Made by a program: the position numbers and the translations under genes. Shown here in pieces: positions 1 to 12,167 of a stretch of DNA of 64,000 bases. The notes below the pieces were generated by a model that had not been told where the DNA came from, did no database searches, and was given only the letters and a program-made list of their open reading frames with translations. The stretch comes from Nectonema munidae (Eukaryota > Nematomorpha > Nectonematoida > Nectonematidae), in contig JAUIRK010000855.1 in NCBI GenBank assembly GCA_030549495.1, forward strand, positions 1,157,501-1,221,500, in the 5' to 3' direction. The first letter of the stretch is position 1. The number at the start of each line of letters is the position of its first letter.

Positions 1-947
1 GTTAAAGGCCTAGGGAAGTGGGTGGGTGGGGAACCTAGGCCTAAATCAAGATTTTTTATAGCTGAAGACTAAAAGATAAAAGTTTACAACTTCTTACTTA
101 GGAGGTATGTATGATACCTTCTAAGTAGAAAGTATGTAAAAACATAATGGATCGCAAATCAACTGAAGAAATGAAATGTTAAAGGCCTAGGGAGGTGGGT
201 GGGTGGGGAACCTAGGCCTAAATCAAGATTTTTTATAGCTGAAGACTAAAAGATAAAAGTTTACAACTTCTTACTTAGGAGGTATGTATGATACCTTCTA
301 AGTAGAAAGTATGTAAAAACATAATGGATCGCAAATCAACTGAAGAAATGAAATGTTAAAGGCCTAGGGAGGTGGGTGGGTGGGGAACCTAGGCCTAAAT
401 CAAGATTTTTTATAGCTGAAGACTAAAAGATAAAAGTTTACAACTTCTTACTTAGGAGGTATGTATGATACCTTCTAAGTAGAAAGTATGTAAAAACATA
501 ATGGATTGCAAATCAACTGAAGAAATGAAATGTTAAAGGCCTAGGGAGGTGGGTGGGTGGGGAACCTAGGCCAAAATCAAGATTTTTTATAGCTGAAGAC
601 TAAAAGATAAAAGTTTACAACTTCTTACTTAGGAGGTATGTATGATACCTTCTAAGTAGAAAGTATGTAAAAACATAATGGATCGCAAATCAACTGAAGA
701 AATGAAATGTTAAAGGCCTAGGGAGGTGGGTGGGTGGGGAACCTAGGCCAAAATCAAGATTTTTTATAGCTGAAGACTAAGAGATAAAAGTTTACAACTT
801 CTTACTTAGGAGGTATGTATGATACCTTCTAAGTAGAAAGTATGTAAAAACATAATGGATCGCAAATCAACTGAAGAAATGAAATGTTAAAGGCCTAGGG
901 AGGTGGGTGGGTGGGGAACCTAGGCCTAAATCAAGATTTTTTATAGC
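1..947. repeat. 177-bp satellite array, five full units plus a partial sixth
   Basis: Units start at positions 1, 178, 355, 532, 709 and 886, an exact 177-bp period; the last copy stops after about 62 bp, near 947. Units differ by only one or a few bases, so the array is young or homogenised. Each unit holds two inverted repeats. In the first, AGGCCTAGG and CCTAGGCCT flank a G-rich loop with four G-runs that fits the G-quadruplex pattern. In the second, ACTTAGGAGGTAT pairs with ATACCTTCTAAGT. The array begins at the window edge and probably continues to the left. Confidence 0.97.
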
Positions 948-2160
948 TCACTTAATATAACTCATTTTTATAACTCACGGTATCTTTACCTTTTACTAAA
1001 AATTGAAAAATTTGCTACAAAATTAACATAAGAGAGAAAGGAGACAAAATAAACTAATAAAGCAATTTTCACTATTTAAAATGAAACTGTCTGTTCTCAG
1101 AATAATTTCAAAATAATAGGAGGCATAAAAAATGAGATAGTTTATCGGCACTTTATTTGATATTTTCAAGTTTTTATAAGCAGCAAATGCCAACGTATCA
1201 AGTACATTTTTAACAACTGATTTTGTTTCGATAATATATTTTTATTATAATAATCAACAAATTTTCTTAACAAAAATTATTTAATTAATTATGTACAGTG
1301 TAACTTACTAAATTTAACAATCGAACATTATAAAAAATATCTCCGCTCAAATATTAAACAAATATAATATTTTTGCTTTTAAACTGAATAGCTAGTCAAA
1401 ATATTAATTCCCAAATAGCTATTGAAAAAAAATTTCTTGACTTGAAAAAATTAAAGTTTTCAAATGTTACAAAATGTAACAAACGTACAGATAAAGATTA
1501 AAAGTGAAATTTGTTGAAAAAAATTTTTAACGCGAGTCTGACAATATTCATTGATATAAAATTTTAACGATTTAAAACTATTTTTCTCTCATTTATAAAC
1601 ATAAACAAATTTTCATTTTTGCAAAATGTTTGGTGTATTGATGGAACAAAATCACTATAAATTTAAATTCACTATATCACATAAGTTTACTATGCATGGG
1701 ATAATTGATCAAGAATTAGTGTGGCCTTGATAGAAGTGATGGCCTACGTTACGGTCGAGAAGAAATTTCATAATTTTTACTTCACATTTATGTACCGTAA
1801 AATCGTATCAGAAAATAAAACTCGATATTTATAAAACGTATCAAAATTAAAAAAAAAAGTTTGAAGCAAAAAACGTAATGGAACATGAGGAAAAAGATTC
1901 TTTCGAGGTTATTTACCTTGAAAATAAACGTTTTAAATATTCTTTAGTTCAATAAATGCATATTTATATAAGTTTTTTATTTTCAATATTTTTAAATTAC
2001 TCGTTTAGAGCACTTTATTTGATTTAACATAGTTTGTTAAGCAAAATTCAAAAAACATCAAATTTGATATTTAATGAAATAAAAATTTCATATAAAATGG
2101 AGAAATTTGGAGAAGTTTATTAAAAATTCAATTATTACATCGTAATAAAAAGAGCGCTTT
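948..2160. other. AT-rich spacer, no gene seen
   Basis: Between the satellite and the Penelope-like remnant the sequence is AT-rich and closed in all frames. A short stretch near 1740-1840 with several TACGTTACGGT-like words loosely resembles, in reverse, the stretch near 3590-3720 beyond the retroelement. These may be decayed terminal repeats of that element, but the similarity is weak. Confidence 0.5.
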
Positions 2161-2168
2161 CAACTATT

Positions 2169-3450
2169 TTGTCCTTTAGCCTCAGAAAAATTTCTTTCAA
2201 CACTCACTTGAGTGAAACAAGAAATGATAAAACTATTTATATATTTAGAAACCTGATATTCCTAAAGAGTTTTAATGAAGAACACCTTGATATATCACCT
2301 TTTGATACCGACAACACCGATCTTTTAAAGGAATCCTGCACTCACGTCCTACACAATGACCTCATATTCCATGAACAAACCCTTTACAAACAAATTAAAG
2401 GCTTGCCCATGGGATGTAAACTTTCATCCATTTTATCCAATATTTACTTACACTCCTTAGAAATAAAACTCTCCTAGCACCCTAAGTTCCCCCATGAAAC
2501 CTGGCACAGATATGTCGACGAAATTTTCTTTCTATGGAACACCTCTAATAACCTTAACGAATTTTTCGAATTCGCCAACCACCATGATCCACATATCAAG
2601 TTCACCAAGGAAACCAACGAAACAGAACTTAATTACTTAGACATCCAGATCCAAATAGTAAACAACACATTTAATTCATCACATAAAAATCCATTTTTCT
2701 TAATTACAACTCTGCCCACTCTATGCACATCAAAAAAAACCACCTACCTCGGCCATATCCCAAGAATATACAAAATCAACAATACAAAAGTCTTACTGGG
2801 CAGTGATATTGAAAACCTTAATTCAATTTTTCTTCAAAACGGATACTCCCCCATATCCTGAATAAATGGCACTCCGAATTCTCAGCCTTCCGTACCCTAT
2901 ATGTTCCATAAAATATCTATTCCTCATGAACTATATTTTTCTTCTACTCGTACTCCTCTAATACTACCTCCTATCCAAAACGCCCTATGCAAAAAATAGA
3001 AATGATCATCAAGAAACATAATCACCCTATTACAAATATCCAAAAAAGCCGTCAAATCAAAACCTATTTGTCCAATAAACCTAAACCATATCCACTACCC
3101 AAATTGCAACCACATCAACATCATTTATAAGATAAAATACTTCCTGTTCAATAGTATCTATATTGGAGAAACCAAAGGGCTTCCCTATCCCGCTTTAAGG
3201 AACATCTCAGGGATGCCAAACTTAAAAGTGCTGAGAAGGAAATAAGCTACCATACCTTATAATCCATAAGGATACACCAAGTGGACAAGCCTCACTCTCC
3301 ATGGAAGTAATTTAATTACGCCTCAAGCTACCTCCAACAACAACCCAAAGAAGAATACTGAATCACGACACTAAAGCCCTATATCAACGCGCATCACACA
3401 CAGCCAATAACTCACAATTAACACCTCTAACATCACCGAAACCCACCTCT
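2169..3450 (+). mobile_element. Penelope-like retroelement remnant (reverse transcriptase + GIY-YIG endonuclease)
   Basis: The first part encodes reverse transcriptase motif B (QIKGLPMGCKLSSILSNIYL) and then a motif C region reading RYVDEIFFLW, followed by a NYLDIQI segment typical of Penelope-like enzymes. Near 3115-3250 the text IYKIKYFLFNSIYIGETK and SRFKEHLRDAKLKSAEKE matches a GIY-YIG endonuclease. The order RT then GIY-YIG is diagnostic of Penelope-like elements. The element is truncated at its 5' end, interrupted several times and not functional. No clean terminal repeats were found. Confidence 0.82.
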
Positions 3451-5219
3451 TTCATTTTTAATAAAGACGTGTATAATTTTTGTTACGCCTATCTTATGAT
3501 ATTCTATATGGATTATGTATATTACATGATTGTACAATAAATTGATATAAGTGGAACAAGAAAAAATATATCAAAGCTTCGATAAAAAAACGAGATCGAA
3601 GTCGTACGGATATTTATAGGAAATAAGATTTTTTTCGTACGTAACTGGGAACCATAAATTTTACAAAAAAAAACTATCGAGCGGTAATAAAATTTCGAAA
3701 CGTAACGTACCGTAAACCACCACTTTTTGAGTGAATAGATACGCTAAGTGTCCTTTGAAGAAGAATTATCTGCAAAATATATTACATTTTTGTCTTGAAT
3801 TTTGTTTAACAGTCAATTCATCAATATCAGGTTTAGAAAAGCTCTTCTTTCATTTACAGCTTCAATTATTCATTTGATAAAAAAGACGTATACAAATAAA
3901 TTATAACAAACAGATAGGCCAAAAAATAAGTTAAAAATGAGAAAGATGTAGCCCTAAAAAGGGCTTCGGTATTTTAAGTTATGGCTGAAAAAAATCAATC
4001 TAAAAAGTATTACCTTTGCATGGAAAATGGTGATTATAGGAAAAATTCCAAGTTCAATCAATTTATACTTTTAAAGCTTATCAAAACATGTTGATTACGA
4101 AAATGTAAAACGATGTCAATTTCTAAATGATAAAATACTTTAATAACCACTTTTAATATTTTAAAAAAGTTAAATTTAAAAGCGAAAAAAATAATAATAA
4201 TCGATTCGAACAATTTAAAATTAATTGCATATTTGTAATAATCGCATTTGAAATTCACGCTTTAGGTGTTTTGGGATTAAAAGACACCCACTCATTAAGT
4301 AGTAAATAGAAAAAGTAACATTAATATAATTTCATTTAAAAAATGAACTAAAAATTCAACCATTTCCTCCTACGGATTCACCCATCTCTGTGCTTTTCAG
4401 ATTTTGTTGTCTTAGTAAAATTCTTTGTATTTTTAGCATTGTGTACCAGACTCTTGATAGGTTCCCATTTGCCGTGCTTCTAGATATTGATCTTTGAAGC
4501 AACAAGCTCACATTAAAACCCTTTCGTGACCAGTGTATATGATACATAAACAATTTTACCTTCGTCTGCTTTTTCAAATAGTTTTGTATATGAATCTTCT
4601 GCTTTTTAATAAATATCGTCTTGTTTTTCTGGTAATGAAAGGGTCAAAGTGTTTATTGTTACTCACTCTACTATCGGTATAAATACTTGTTATATGACTC
4701 TGTTAAGATTTTATCTTAAATTAGTCCCGAAGTTTTTAAGACCTCGAAAATCACATTCAATCTCTCTCAAAGAATGCATTATTAAGTGGTAAAAGTAAAA
4801 TATGTTTAAGCAGTCCCGTTAATATACAAAATACAACTTCAGTCTCAGCTTTTAAATATATAGACATTATGAAAGCTTAAGTATCCTGTGCCGAATTGTC
4901 CCTTATAAAATGGACTCTAGTCCTGTGACTATTGGTCATCTATGTCCTCACATGAATTTTAACTTTGTTATATAAATAATATTTTTTAAAATCCGTTAGG
5001 TAAATATTTAATGCGGAGAGAAGGTGAAAAATCGGAAATCTCTAGGCAAAAATGAGAGTAGTGGCATGTATTTAAAAACTCTGGCTAAACTAGTTGTCGT
5101 AATTTTAATATACAAACTAAAATAGCAAATAAGGAAATTTAACCGTACAATTTCTTAGAGATAAATAAATTTATTTTATACAATTTAAAAAATTAGAAAA
5201 ATTCAGCCTGGAAGGCTTT
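3451..5219. other. AT-rich spacer, no gene seen
   Basis: Only short chance ORFs of simple composition are present. I see no domain, splice-bounded exon or terminal inverted repeat. Confidence 0.5.
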
Positions 5220-6450
5220 ATATCTAAAATTTAAGCTTTAAAAAGTTCTTACTGAAAATAAAAGATCACGAAAACAGATATTTTATTTTTTTGAAGACAG
5301 TATCTAGAAGTAAACCGCAAATTTGATTGAAGCTTTCAGATATTTTAAAACCATAAATGCTCGAGTTCAAAAATGCAGCAAGCATCTTCCATTTGGTATA
5401 AAATCAGATATTTTATTAAAATTTTAAAAATATTTTTTCTATACATTAGACGTAAATCGATCATTTGATTGAAACTTTAAAACATTTAAAAGCTTTAAAT
5501 GCAAAAACTAATTTCAGAAATAAAATTATCATGGTCGAATTGGTATAAAATTGGGTTATAGTTTTCAGACATAAGCCGCAAATTTGTTTGACACTAGGAG
5601 TAAAACCTCCAAATCCGAAAACTGCATCCAGAAATGAAACCATAATGATCTATTTGCTATAAAAACATATATTTCATGTAAAATTTGAATCCGTATTTTT
5701 GGAAACAAATTTTAGAACTAAATGCAAATTAGATTGATACTTATAGGTATTTTCAAATACAAACTGCAAAAATTGAGTCCATAAATGAAACTAGCATGGT
5801 TGATTTTGTATAAAAACATATATTTCATTGTTAAATTTGAATGAATATTTTTGGAGACAATTTTTAGAAGTAAACCGTAAATTTGATTAACACTTATAAG
5901 TATTTTCACATCCTCAATGTAAAAAATGAGTCCAGAAATGAAACCAGCATGGCCGATTTAGTATAAAACATATATTTTATGTAAAATTTGAGGGAATGTT
6001 TTGGAGATCATTTTTTGAAGTAAACTGCAAATTTGATTAACACCTATAAGTATTTTCACATCCTAAATGTAAAAAATGAAACTAGCATGGCCTATTTAGT
6101 ATAAAACATATATTTTATGTAAAATTTGAAGGAATGTTTTGGGGAAAATTTTTAGAAGAAAACCCCAAATTTAGTTAAACATTTATAAAATTTTTCAAAA
6201 TAAAAATAAAAAAAAGGTTTTGGAAATGAAAATAGCATGATCGATTTGGTACAAAACATATATTTTATGTAAAAGTTGAAGAAATGTTTTTGAGACAATT
6301 TTTAGAAGTAAACCGCAAATCTGATTAACACTTATAGGTATTTTCAAACCCTAAATGTAAAAAATGAGTCCAAAAATGAAAACAGGCATGGCCCATTTAG
6401 TATAAAAACATATATTTTATGTAAAATTTGAAGGTATATTTTATTAGATA
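5220..6450. repeat. Degenerate tandem array, units of about 120-150 bp
   Basis: A block beginning GTAAACCGCAAATTTGATT recurs near 5311, 5452, 5571, 5715, 5870, 6020, 6157 and 6308. It is followed each time by a CTTATAGGTATTTTCAAA-like segment, an AAATGAGTCCAAAAATGAAA segment, a CATGGCCGATTTAGTATAAA segment and ATATATTTTATGTAAAATTTGAA. Unit length and sequence vary, so this is an old array. The short ORFs inside it follow the repeat and are not genes. Confidence 0.85.
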
Positions 6451-6939
6451 TATTTCTGATTAATCAAAATTTAATTGACATTTTCTAAAAAGTAACCATG
6501 GTTATTGAAAAAATTAAATATATAAAGTGTTATGCGTTCAAATCTGTATACAATTATAAATTTTCAAGGTAGTATATAATATAGATTCTTAAGGTTAACT
6601 ACAGATACTGTCAAAATTTAGCTGAAAAAATTTTAATTTTTGATTTTGATTGACAATTTTGGACATGAAAGTGTGATTCAACTACCATGAAAATGATTTC
6701 AAAAGATGCAGCTAGCGATTTTAGTAAAAGTCACAAAATTTGAAAGGATATGATACAGTCAATTTTGTACAATTAATTTTTTAGTGAAAGGGTGAGGGTG
6801 GGGGAGGCGTTTTACGCCCCCAGCACTAATGGGGTTAATGTGCATCAAATTCAATACTTCTCTGTTAACTTTTTCTTTAATAAATCTTTATTTTTCTAAA
6901 AGCTATTTCATTAAATTTCTAATTAAAACCATGCTTTGA
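6451..6939. other. AT-rich spacer, nothing recognised
   Basis: Follows the degenerate array. It contains a short GC-rich patch near 6790-6825 but no ORF, exon or repeat pair that I can support. Confidence 0.4.
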
Positions 6940-7015
6940 TTTCGAGCCTCAATGGATGTTTGTGTGTACCTCTCAGCTTAAAAGTTGAAGGTCAGGGGTT
7001 CGATCCTTAAGGTTC
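6940..7015 (+). repeat. tRNA-like SINE fragment
   Basis: The segment has a pol III B-box-like GGGGTTCGATCC preceded by a GAGCCTCAATGG A-box-like word, the layout of a tRNA-derived SINE head. No acceptor stem can form, so it is not a tRNA gene. It is not clearly one of the two SINE families found elsewhere in the window. Confidence 0.4.
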
Positions 7016-7019
7016 CAAA

Positions 7020-8043
7020 TTCTTAAAAACAAATTTTCAAAAACTGTGATTATACACATCTTAAACATAATGCGAGCATATAGCCTTACGGCTGAAGGTG
7101 CTTTGATATCTCCAACCAACCAACCAACCTACCATGAGTTTCATTTCTATAATATCAGAATAACTCTTTATTTTCATGATCAGTTCTTTGCACATAGAAA
7201 TTTGTTATATATTTCTATTTTAACAAAAATAATTAATAAATTATTAAAACAAACTTGATTTTACCAATTGGTCACTTTAGAAATCTTTTTTTGACTATTA
7301 GAAATATTGAATTTACTCATTTTATATTTTATCTTAAAATTTCAAATGTCATTATATTTTTGTTTATTTTATATATGTTTTCGCTTTATAACGTCATATT
7401 ATCACAATGAAATTTTATATATAAATTTTAATGCTGCATAGACATTTTGTTTACCAATAAAGGTAACGAAAATGAAGGCCTAAATTTGAGATATATAAAA
7501 TAATCTTATATTAATTCCTAGCTATGCTTTAAAAAAGTTTTTTTTAATTTAATGCCACAAATTTCATATGTAAGTCAATTTTTATAGTTTTATCTTTCTA
7601 TCGTTTTTTGGAATGAGCTCATGTTTTGAAGCGGGTTTGGTTAGCGGCATTGTTTTTCCAAAATGTATAGTCTTCTTTCTTTTATAATGACTTTTGTATA
7701 CTTGAAGCAGATTTATGGGAAACTGGTATTCCATTGTACATGTAAGGGTTAGGGACGTCAACCCTTTTTTTGATGGCTCAATTTTAAGGTATTCGTTTTA
7801 TTTATTCTAGTTTTTTTTTTATCAAGATTTCTTAGAATAGTTTGAAATGTTTTTACACTTTGCTTAAAATTTTTGTTAATAAAACTTAGTACAAATAATA
7901 TCATTTTCATGTAATTTGTAGCTTATAAATTGAGGATTGGAATAACTAATTTATATAAATTTAAGGTTTGTAGAATATTTCTTCCAAATATTTTAAACCT
8001 TCAATTTCTATTTAAAAGGGCCAACTTTAAATTCATGGCCACG
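7020..8043. other. AT-rich spacer, no gene seen
   Basis: Short ORFs here are AT-rich and have no recognisable domain. No repeat pair was found up to the MITE at 8052. Confidence 0.4.
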
Positions 8044-8051
8044 TACCTCTC

Positions 8052-8300
8052 GGTACTTATGGGTTATCTCTCCCCCCTCCAAATTTTTTTTTTTAATTTT
8101 TGTTTAAATTTAAATGAGTAAAAATAATAAATTACTTGTTTAAACAGGAGTCCAATACATATTTATTACATACAATATATATTTAATTATATATTTAAAA
8201 TTATTATTTAATTAGTATTTAAAATTATTAAGTTGGAAAAAAAATTTTAAAAAATTTTTTAGTGTGGGGGGGGGGGGGGGGGAGATAACCCATAAGTACC
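8052..8300. mobile_element. MITE with 8-bp target-site duplication (hAT-type)
   Basis: A 249-bp element begins GGTACTTATGGGTTATCTC and ends with the reverse complement. It is flanked by TACCTCTC at 8044-8051 and again at 8301-8308, a perfect 8-bp target-site duplication as made by hAT or P transposases. The inner arms are pyrimidine-rich on the left and a long poly-G run on the right (about 8265-8282). It has no coding capacity. Confidence 0.88.
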
Positions 8301-8782
8301 TACCTCTCAATTCATAGACCCATGTCATAAATATATTTTCAAATAATTTACTTTACTAACTGAATGTGTAGGTAGAATATGAAGATTATATAAGATGATT
8401 CTTTGTTTTTCTGTGTTAATAATCTAACTTGGTAACATTTCGTTACCAAAAATTTTTAAATTAAATTTTAAGCAAGAATTCATTTCAGTACAGAGTAATC
8501 AATCCATCTAACCAATTCATTTGATATGAACCAGGCTTGTTGACAAGTAGTGAGATGAGAGGCTGAGAAAAATTATTTAGCTTCTAATCAATATTGCATC
8601 GGTTAGTGGGGTTGTAGAATCTACTGGCGGAAAAACGAGGTCTCACTGTATTAACCAATGAGTCTTTTAATAGAACTCTTTCAATATGGTCTTTAGAAGG
8701 CAAAAAATTTTAAGCTCAGGGTCTTATTAAAAAAAATATATCAACATATAAACTACTGTACTAAAGAAATTGATACATTTGT
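8301..8782. other. Spacer between MITE and hAT remnant
   Basis: No gene or clear repeat. It may contain the degraded end of the neighbouring hAT element, but I could not identify a terminal inverted repeat. Confidence 0.35.
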
Positions 8783-9945
8783 TTATTCAAAACTTGTCTG
8801 TATAATCCAATCAATTTCAATGGGATGGATGCATCTGCTTTGTCTAAGCCAGTTTGACTTCGTTTTCGCAAATGCAAATCTCATATTACTCACTTTCAAT
8901 CTGTTTAGGTATTTGGTTTCAGTGGCATGTAGTATGGAAAATGCTTGCTCACACTCATTTGTTGTGGCAAATCGAATCAGGACTTCCAGAGCAATCTTTG
9001 CAACATCAGCATAAGACTGTCCCATTTCAATCAAAAATGGCTACAAGATATTTCAAAAAACATGTTTTGCACCTCCTCAATCATTCATCAAATCAATAAA
9101 CTGTTTTTGAATTACGAAGTCTTCTGAGGCCAGATTACTAGTCGAGATTATAAACGGGGTTTTGATAAATTGATAGTATTTTTCAAATTTTTGTAGATTA
9201 GGAAAATAAAGAGAAATTTTTTGGTTAGAATATGCTATAGAGTGTTCTATGGCCTCCAAGACATCTTTATTGATGACTGCCTTATTTTCATTAACAAATA
9301 TGTTAGAAAATCAAGCAAAATTTTTCTTGTCTAAAAATGCGATTATTCGAGCCTCATTTCAAAAGTTGACACTTTTTTATGCTAATATAGTACTTGGCCC
9401 AATGTTAAGGGAATTCATAGATTCAAATTTGTTCTCTAAAAATGATAGGAAGATTATACATCCTAATATTCTGCATACAGGTCTAGTTTGCTTTGCAAAA
9501 ATTGCTGCATTATCGCTTCTAAACTTTTCCTTTGGAAAACCACCTCATGCATAAATATGAAAACAAATAAGAGTTTAAAGCATCTACTTCAATTAAATAC
9601 GATGTTTTAATGACTTCATTGAGAAGATTTTCCAACCCATCACGTATGGTTTTCATTTTCAGGTTTGACCAATTACATCTGGAGATTAATGACTTAAAAC
9701 TAGAACAACACGCAATTGCTAGGTCAGTACACACTCCAAGTAGGTGTTCTACTGCCCACCTTGTTAAATATTTCTATTGTTGTTTTACTGCAAGTGTTTT
9801 GTAAAAAAATGTCTACAAAGTGCTGCATGTCATATACATATTGTACGTAAACGCAAATCTGAGTTAAAGCTGAATCGCAAAAAATTGAAGTTTGAATCAA
9901 TAAAAGCACCTCTGATATCATGCCATCAGACATCTCTCCCATTAA
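8783..9945 (-). mobile_element. Decayed hAT transposase (ZBED5-like)
   Basis: The minus strand at 9034-8783 encodes the hAT C-terminal dimerisation segment: ALEVLIRFATTNECEQAFS followed by TKYLNRLKVSNMRFA. Just upstream, 9259-9077 reads LYFPNLQKF...IKTPFIIST...FIDLMND, the typical FPD...NPF...DL.ND stretch that precedes it. Further pieces of the same strand continue to about 9945 but are broken into different frames, so the gene is dead. Terminal inverted repeats were not found. Confidence 0.75.
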
Positions 9946-9949
9946 TCTT

Positions 9950-10799
9950 CTAATAATGGCATCGTTTGACAGGAAGATATTGATATCTTTGCAACAAGGT
10001 AATATCAGTAGGCAATAACTTTTTCATTGGATACAATAATAGTATTCTCATCTTTAAATGGGATATTTCGTTTTTCATTTGGTGAAAAGAGAATATTTAA
10101 CTTTTTCCAGATGTCTCTAGTAGATGATGTGTGGGAAGAATAACTTACATTTTAATCTACGCAACAGTGAATTTGTTTTATTTCTGTACATTATAAATTT
10201 ATCGCAAATAAGAGAGCTAGAATTTTTTTGTCGTTTGAATAGTTTGTCCCTTACTATTAGTCGATCTTAATAATCCAGGTGTGACCCGATGAGAAAAAAG
10301 GTGTTTTGTGTTTCTATTTTTTTTTATATCATCCTTGAGATGAGAAGTATTATTGTAATAGGAATGTGAGATAATAAATACTACATAAAATTGAAAAATA
10401 GGATTCTGAATCATCTAAATAATATTTGAGAGTAGAAAAGTAATCTATGCTTTGCAAAGTTTTTATCAGGGAGTTCCAGTTTAACCGCTTTAAGAGCTCA
10501 ATTTAATGTTCATGATTAAGATTGCTTGATGTTAAAGTTGGGAAATGATCCAAAAGGTATGTGTTCAAAACAAAGATGTCTGAAGAATCATGAAAAACCC
10601 TTACAAAGCAGTTATCTATCGGAGTAGAAAATTGAGGTCTTGTTACGTGGGATATCGCTAACTGTCTGATAGGAATGGGAAATCATCAGATTGAAAATTT
10701 TCTTTACTTTTATCGCATGTCAAAACTTTAAATAAGTTTATATTGAAGTCACTGAAAATAATGTTGAAATATTTTTTTTAAAAAAATATTCATAAGAGC
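9950..10799. other. Spacer, nothing recognised
   Basis: May include the upstream end of the hAT remnant. No domain or exon is visible. Confidence 0.35.
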
Positions 10800-10868
10800 G
10801 TGTCAAGTTGGGATCGAACCCAAGACCTTGAGTTACCGAATCCAGCATCTAACCAACCCCACTCTTAA
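10800..10868 (-). repeat. tRNA-like SINE or tRNA pseudogene fragment
   Basis: On the minus strand a T-arm-like TTGGGTTCGATCCCAA and a D-arm-like GGGTTGGTTAGATGC stand at tRNA-like spacing. The 5' and 3' acceptor strands do not pair, so it is a SINE head or tRNA pseudogene and not a working tRNA gene. Confidence 0.5.
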
Positions 10869-11150
10869 ACTCTTAATCATCAAAGTTATATGTGTTGGGG
10901 AAAATTTATCTAACCATGTTTCCTGTAACCCCACTAATTTTATCTCTGAGTTGTTAATTCTATTTATGTTTTTAAAGTAAAGAAGAAATATCTATAAATT
11001 TTGAATCGAGTGATTCACAGTTTAAGGATTACAAAATGACTTTGTTATAAGAGATACATTTGGTTGAACAGAACGAATTTTTGTTTAAATCAGAAAGGGA
11101 AGAATTAAAACTATTAGATAAAGATTTCTCAAGATTAATTATTATTATTA

Positions 11151-11850
11151 TTAGAAACAAATTTGGTTTTTGACAAAATTAAGACCCAATCCGTTATACG
11201 TACCGTTTAAAATGCTTGTCAGAATCGGTTTTATGCTCACAACCAGACACTTACAGTCATCCGAAGAATAGTATTTCCAGAAGGAAAGAGTGCTCTTACA
11301 AGATTTAGTAGTGTGACCGTAGCTTAAACAATTGCTGCAAAATTTTGACAATTTACGTTTGCTAAAGTCGAAATATAAACATAGAAATGACACTCAAGAT
11401 ATTGGAAGTTGTCTTTTGACATAGTGGAAATTACCATTTCACATTTCATTGTGTAAGCGTTTTTTTGAATAAAATATCAAAAATTTCACCCTCTTTCCAG
11501 AGATCAAAAAAGGAAGCTAAAATTTCAGAACTACTTTGTTCATCCTCGACTTTTAGAGAAAGCTTAGGAGTAAAAGTAATCTTGGACTTGATTTTTTAAA
11601 CTCATTATCTTTTATACATTCATGAGCTTTTGAATACGATTCATTATTAGCACATTTTGAAGTATTAAATAGTTAAAATCTTTTGCAACATCAGAGTAGC
11701 TTTTTATCTTTGAATTTAATTTACGAGGGCTTGGACTTTGTTGATGCTGATCTTCTATTTTCTTGTTTGATTCTCTTTATTTACGTGTACTTCAATTAGC
11801 TGTTGAAGCAAATTCAAATATTGAATGCAATTCCTTTCTAACATCTTTTA
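11151..11850 (-). mobile_element. Retroelement fossil with a CCHC zinc knuckle
   Basis: Near 11,340-11,280 the minus strand encodes FCSNCLSYGHTTKSCKS, a CX2CX4HX4C zinc knuckle as in ORF1/Gag-like proteins of retroelements. Upstream on the same strand, text such as SYSDVAKDFN and IQKNAYTMKCEM suits a non-LTR ORF1 region but is broken several times. No reverse transcriptase or terminal repeats are visible. A non-LTR origin is my preference, but it is not certain. Confidence 0.45.
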
Positions 11851-12167
11851 AAGTGTTTACAGAAGCATACCCGCGCAAGACTCTAGCCTCACACATTACT
11901 ACACTATAGCTAGACTTTTCACTGTATTCAATCCCATACTTCTCTATCATTGATCCGTATTAGTCTTGTTCTTTTTTTATTATTATCACCCAGTGATTCA
12001 GCTTACTTGAAAAGGCGTGTGTCTGTCTTTTTTAAAAATAAATATATGCCATAAAAAGCTGTTCTTTCCTGGCATAACCAAACTTACTTGGTTTTGATTG
12101 GAATGCGGTGAACACTTAAATAGTATTTATTGTTTGCTTACTTCAGGTTTGATTTCTTCTTCGCAAA

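Noticed and set aside
1-947. CRISPR array
   Set aside because: The repeat is a continuous 177-bp unit with no variable spacers, in eukaryotic DNA.
1739-3720. Inverted terminal repeats around the Penelope-like remnant
   Set aside because: Only scattered words such as TACGTTACG match; the similarity is too weak to define repeats.
10800-10868. Functional tRNA gene
   Set aside because: Acceptor strands do not pair; only the D- and T-arm-like boxes are present.
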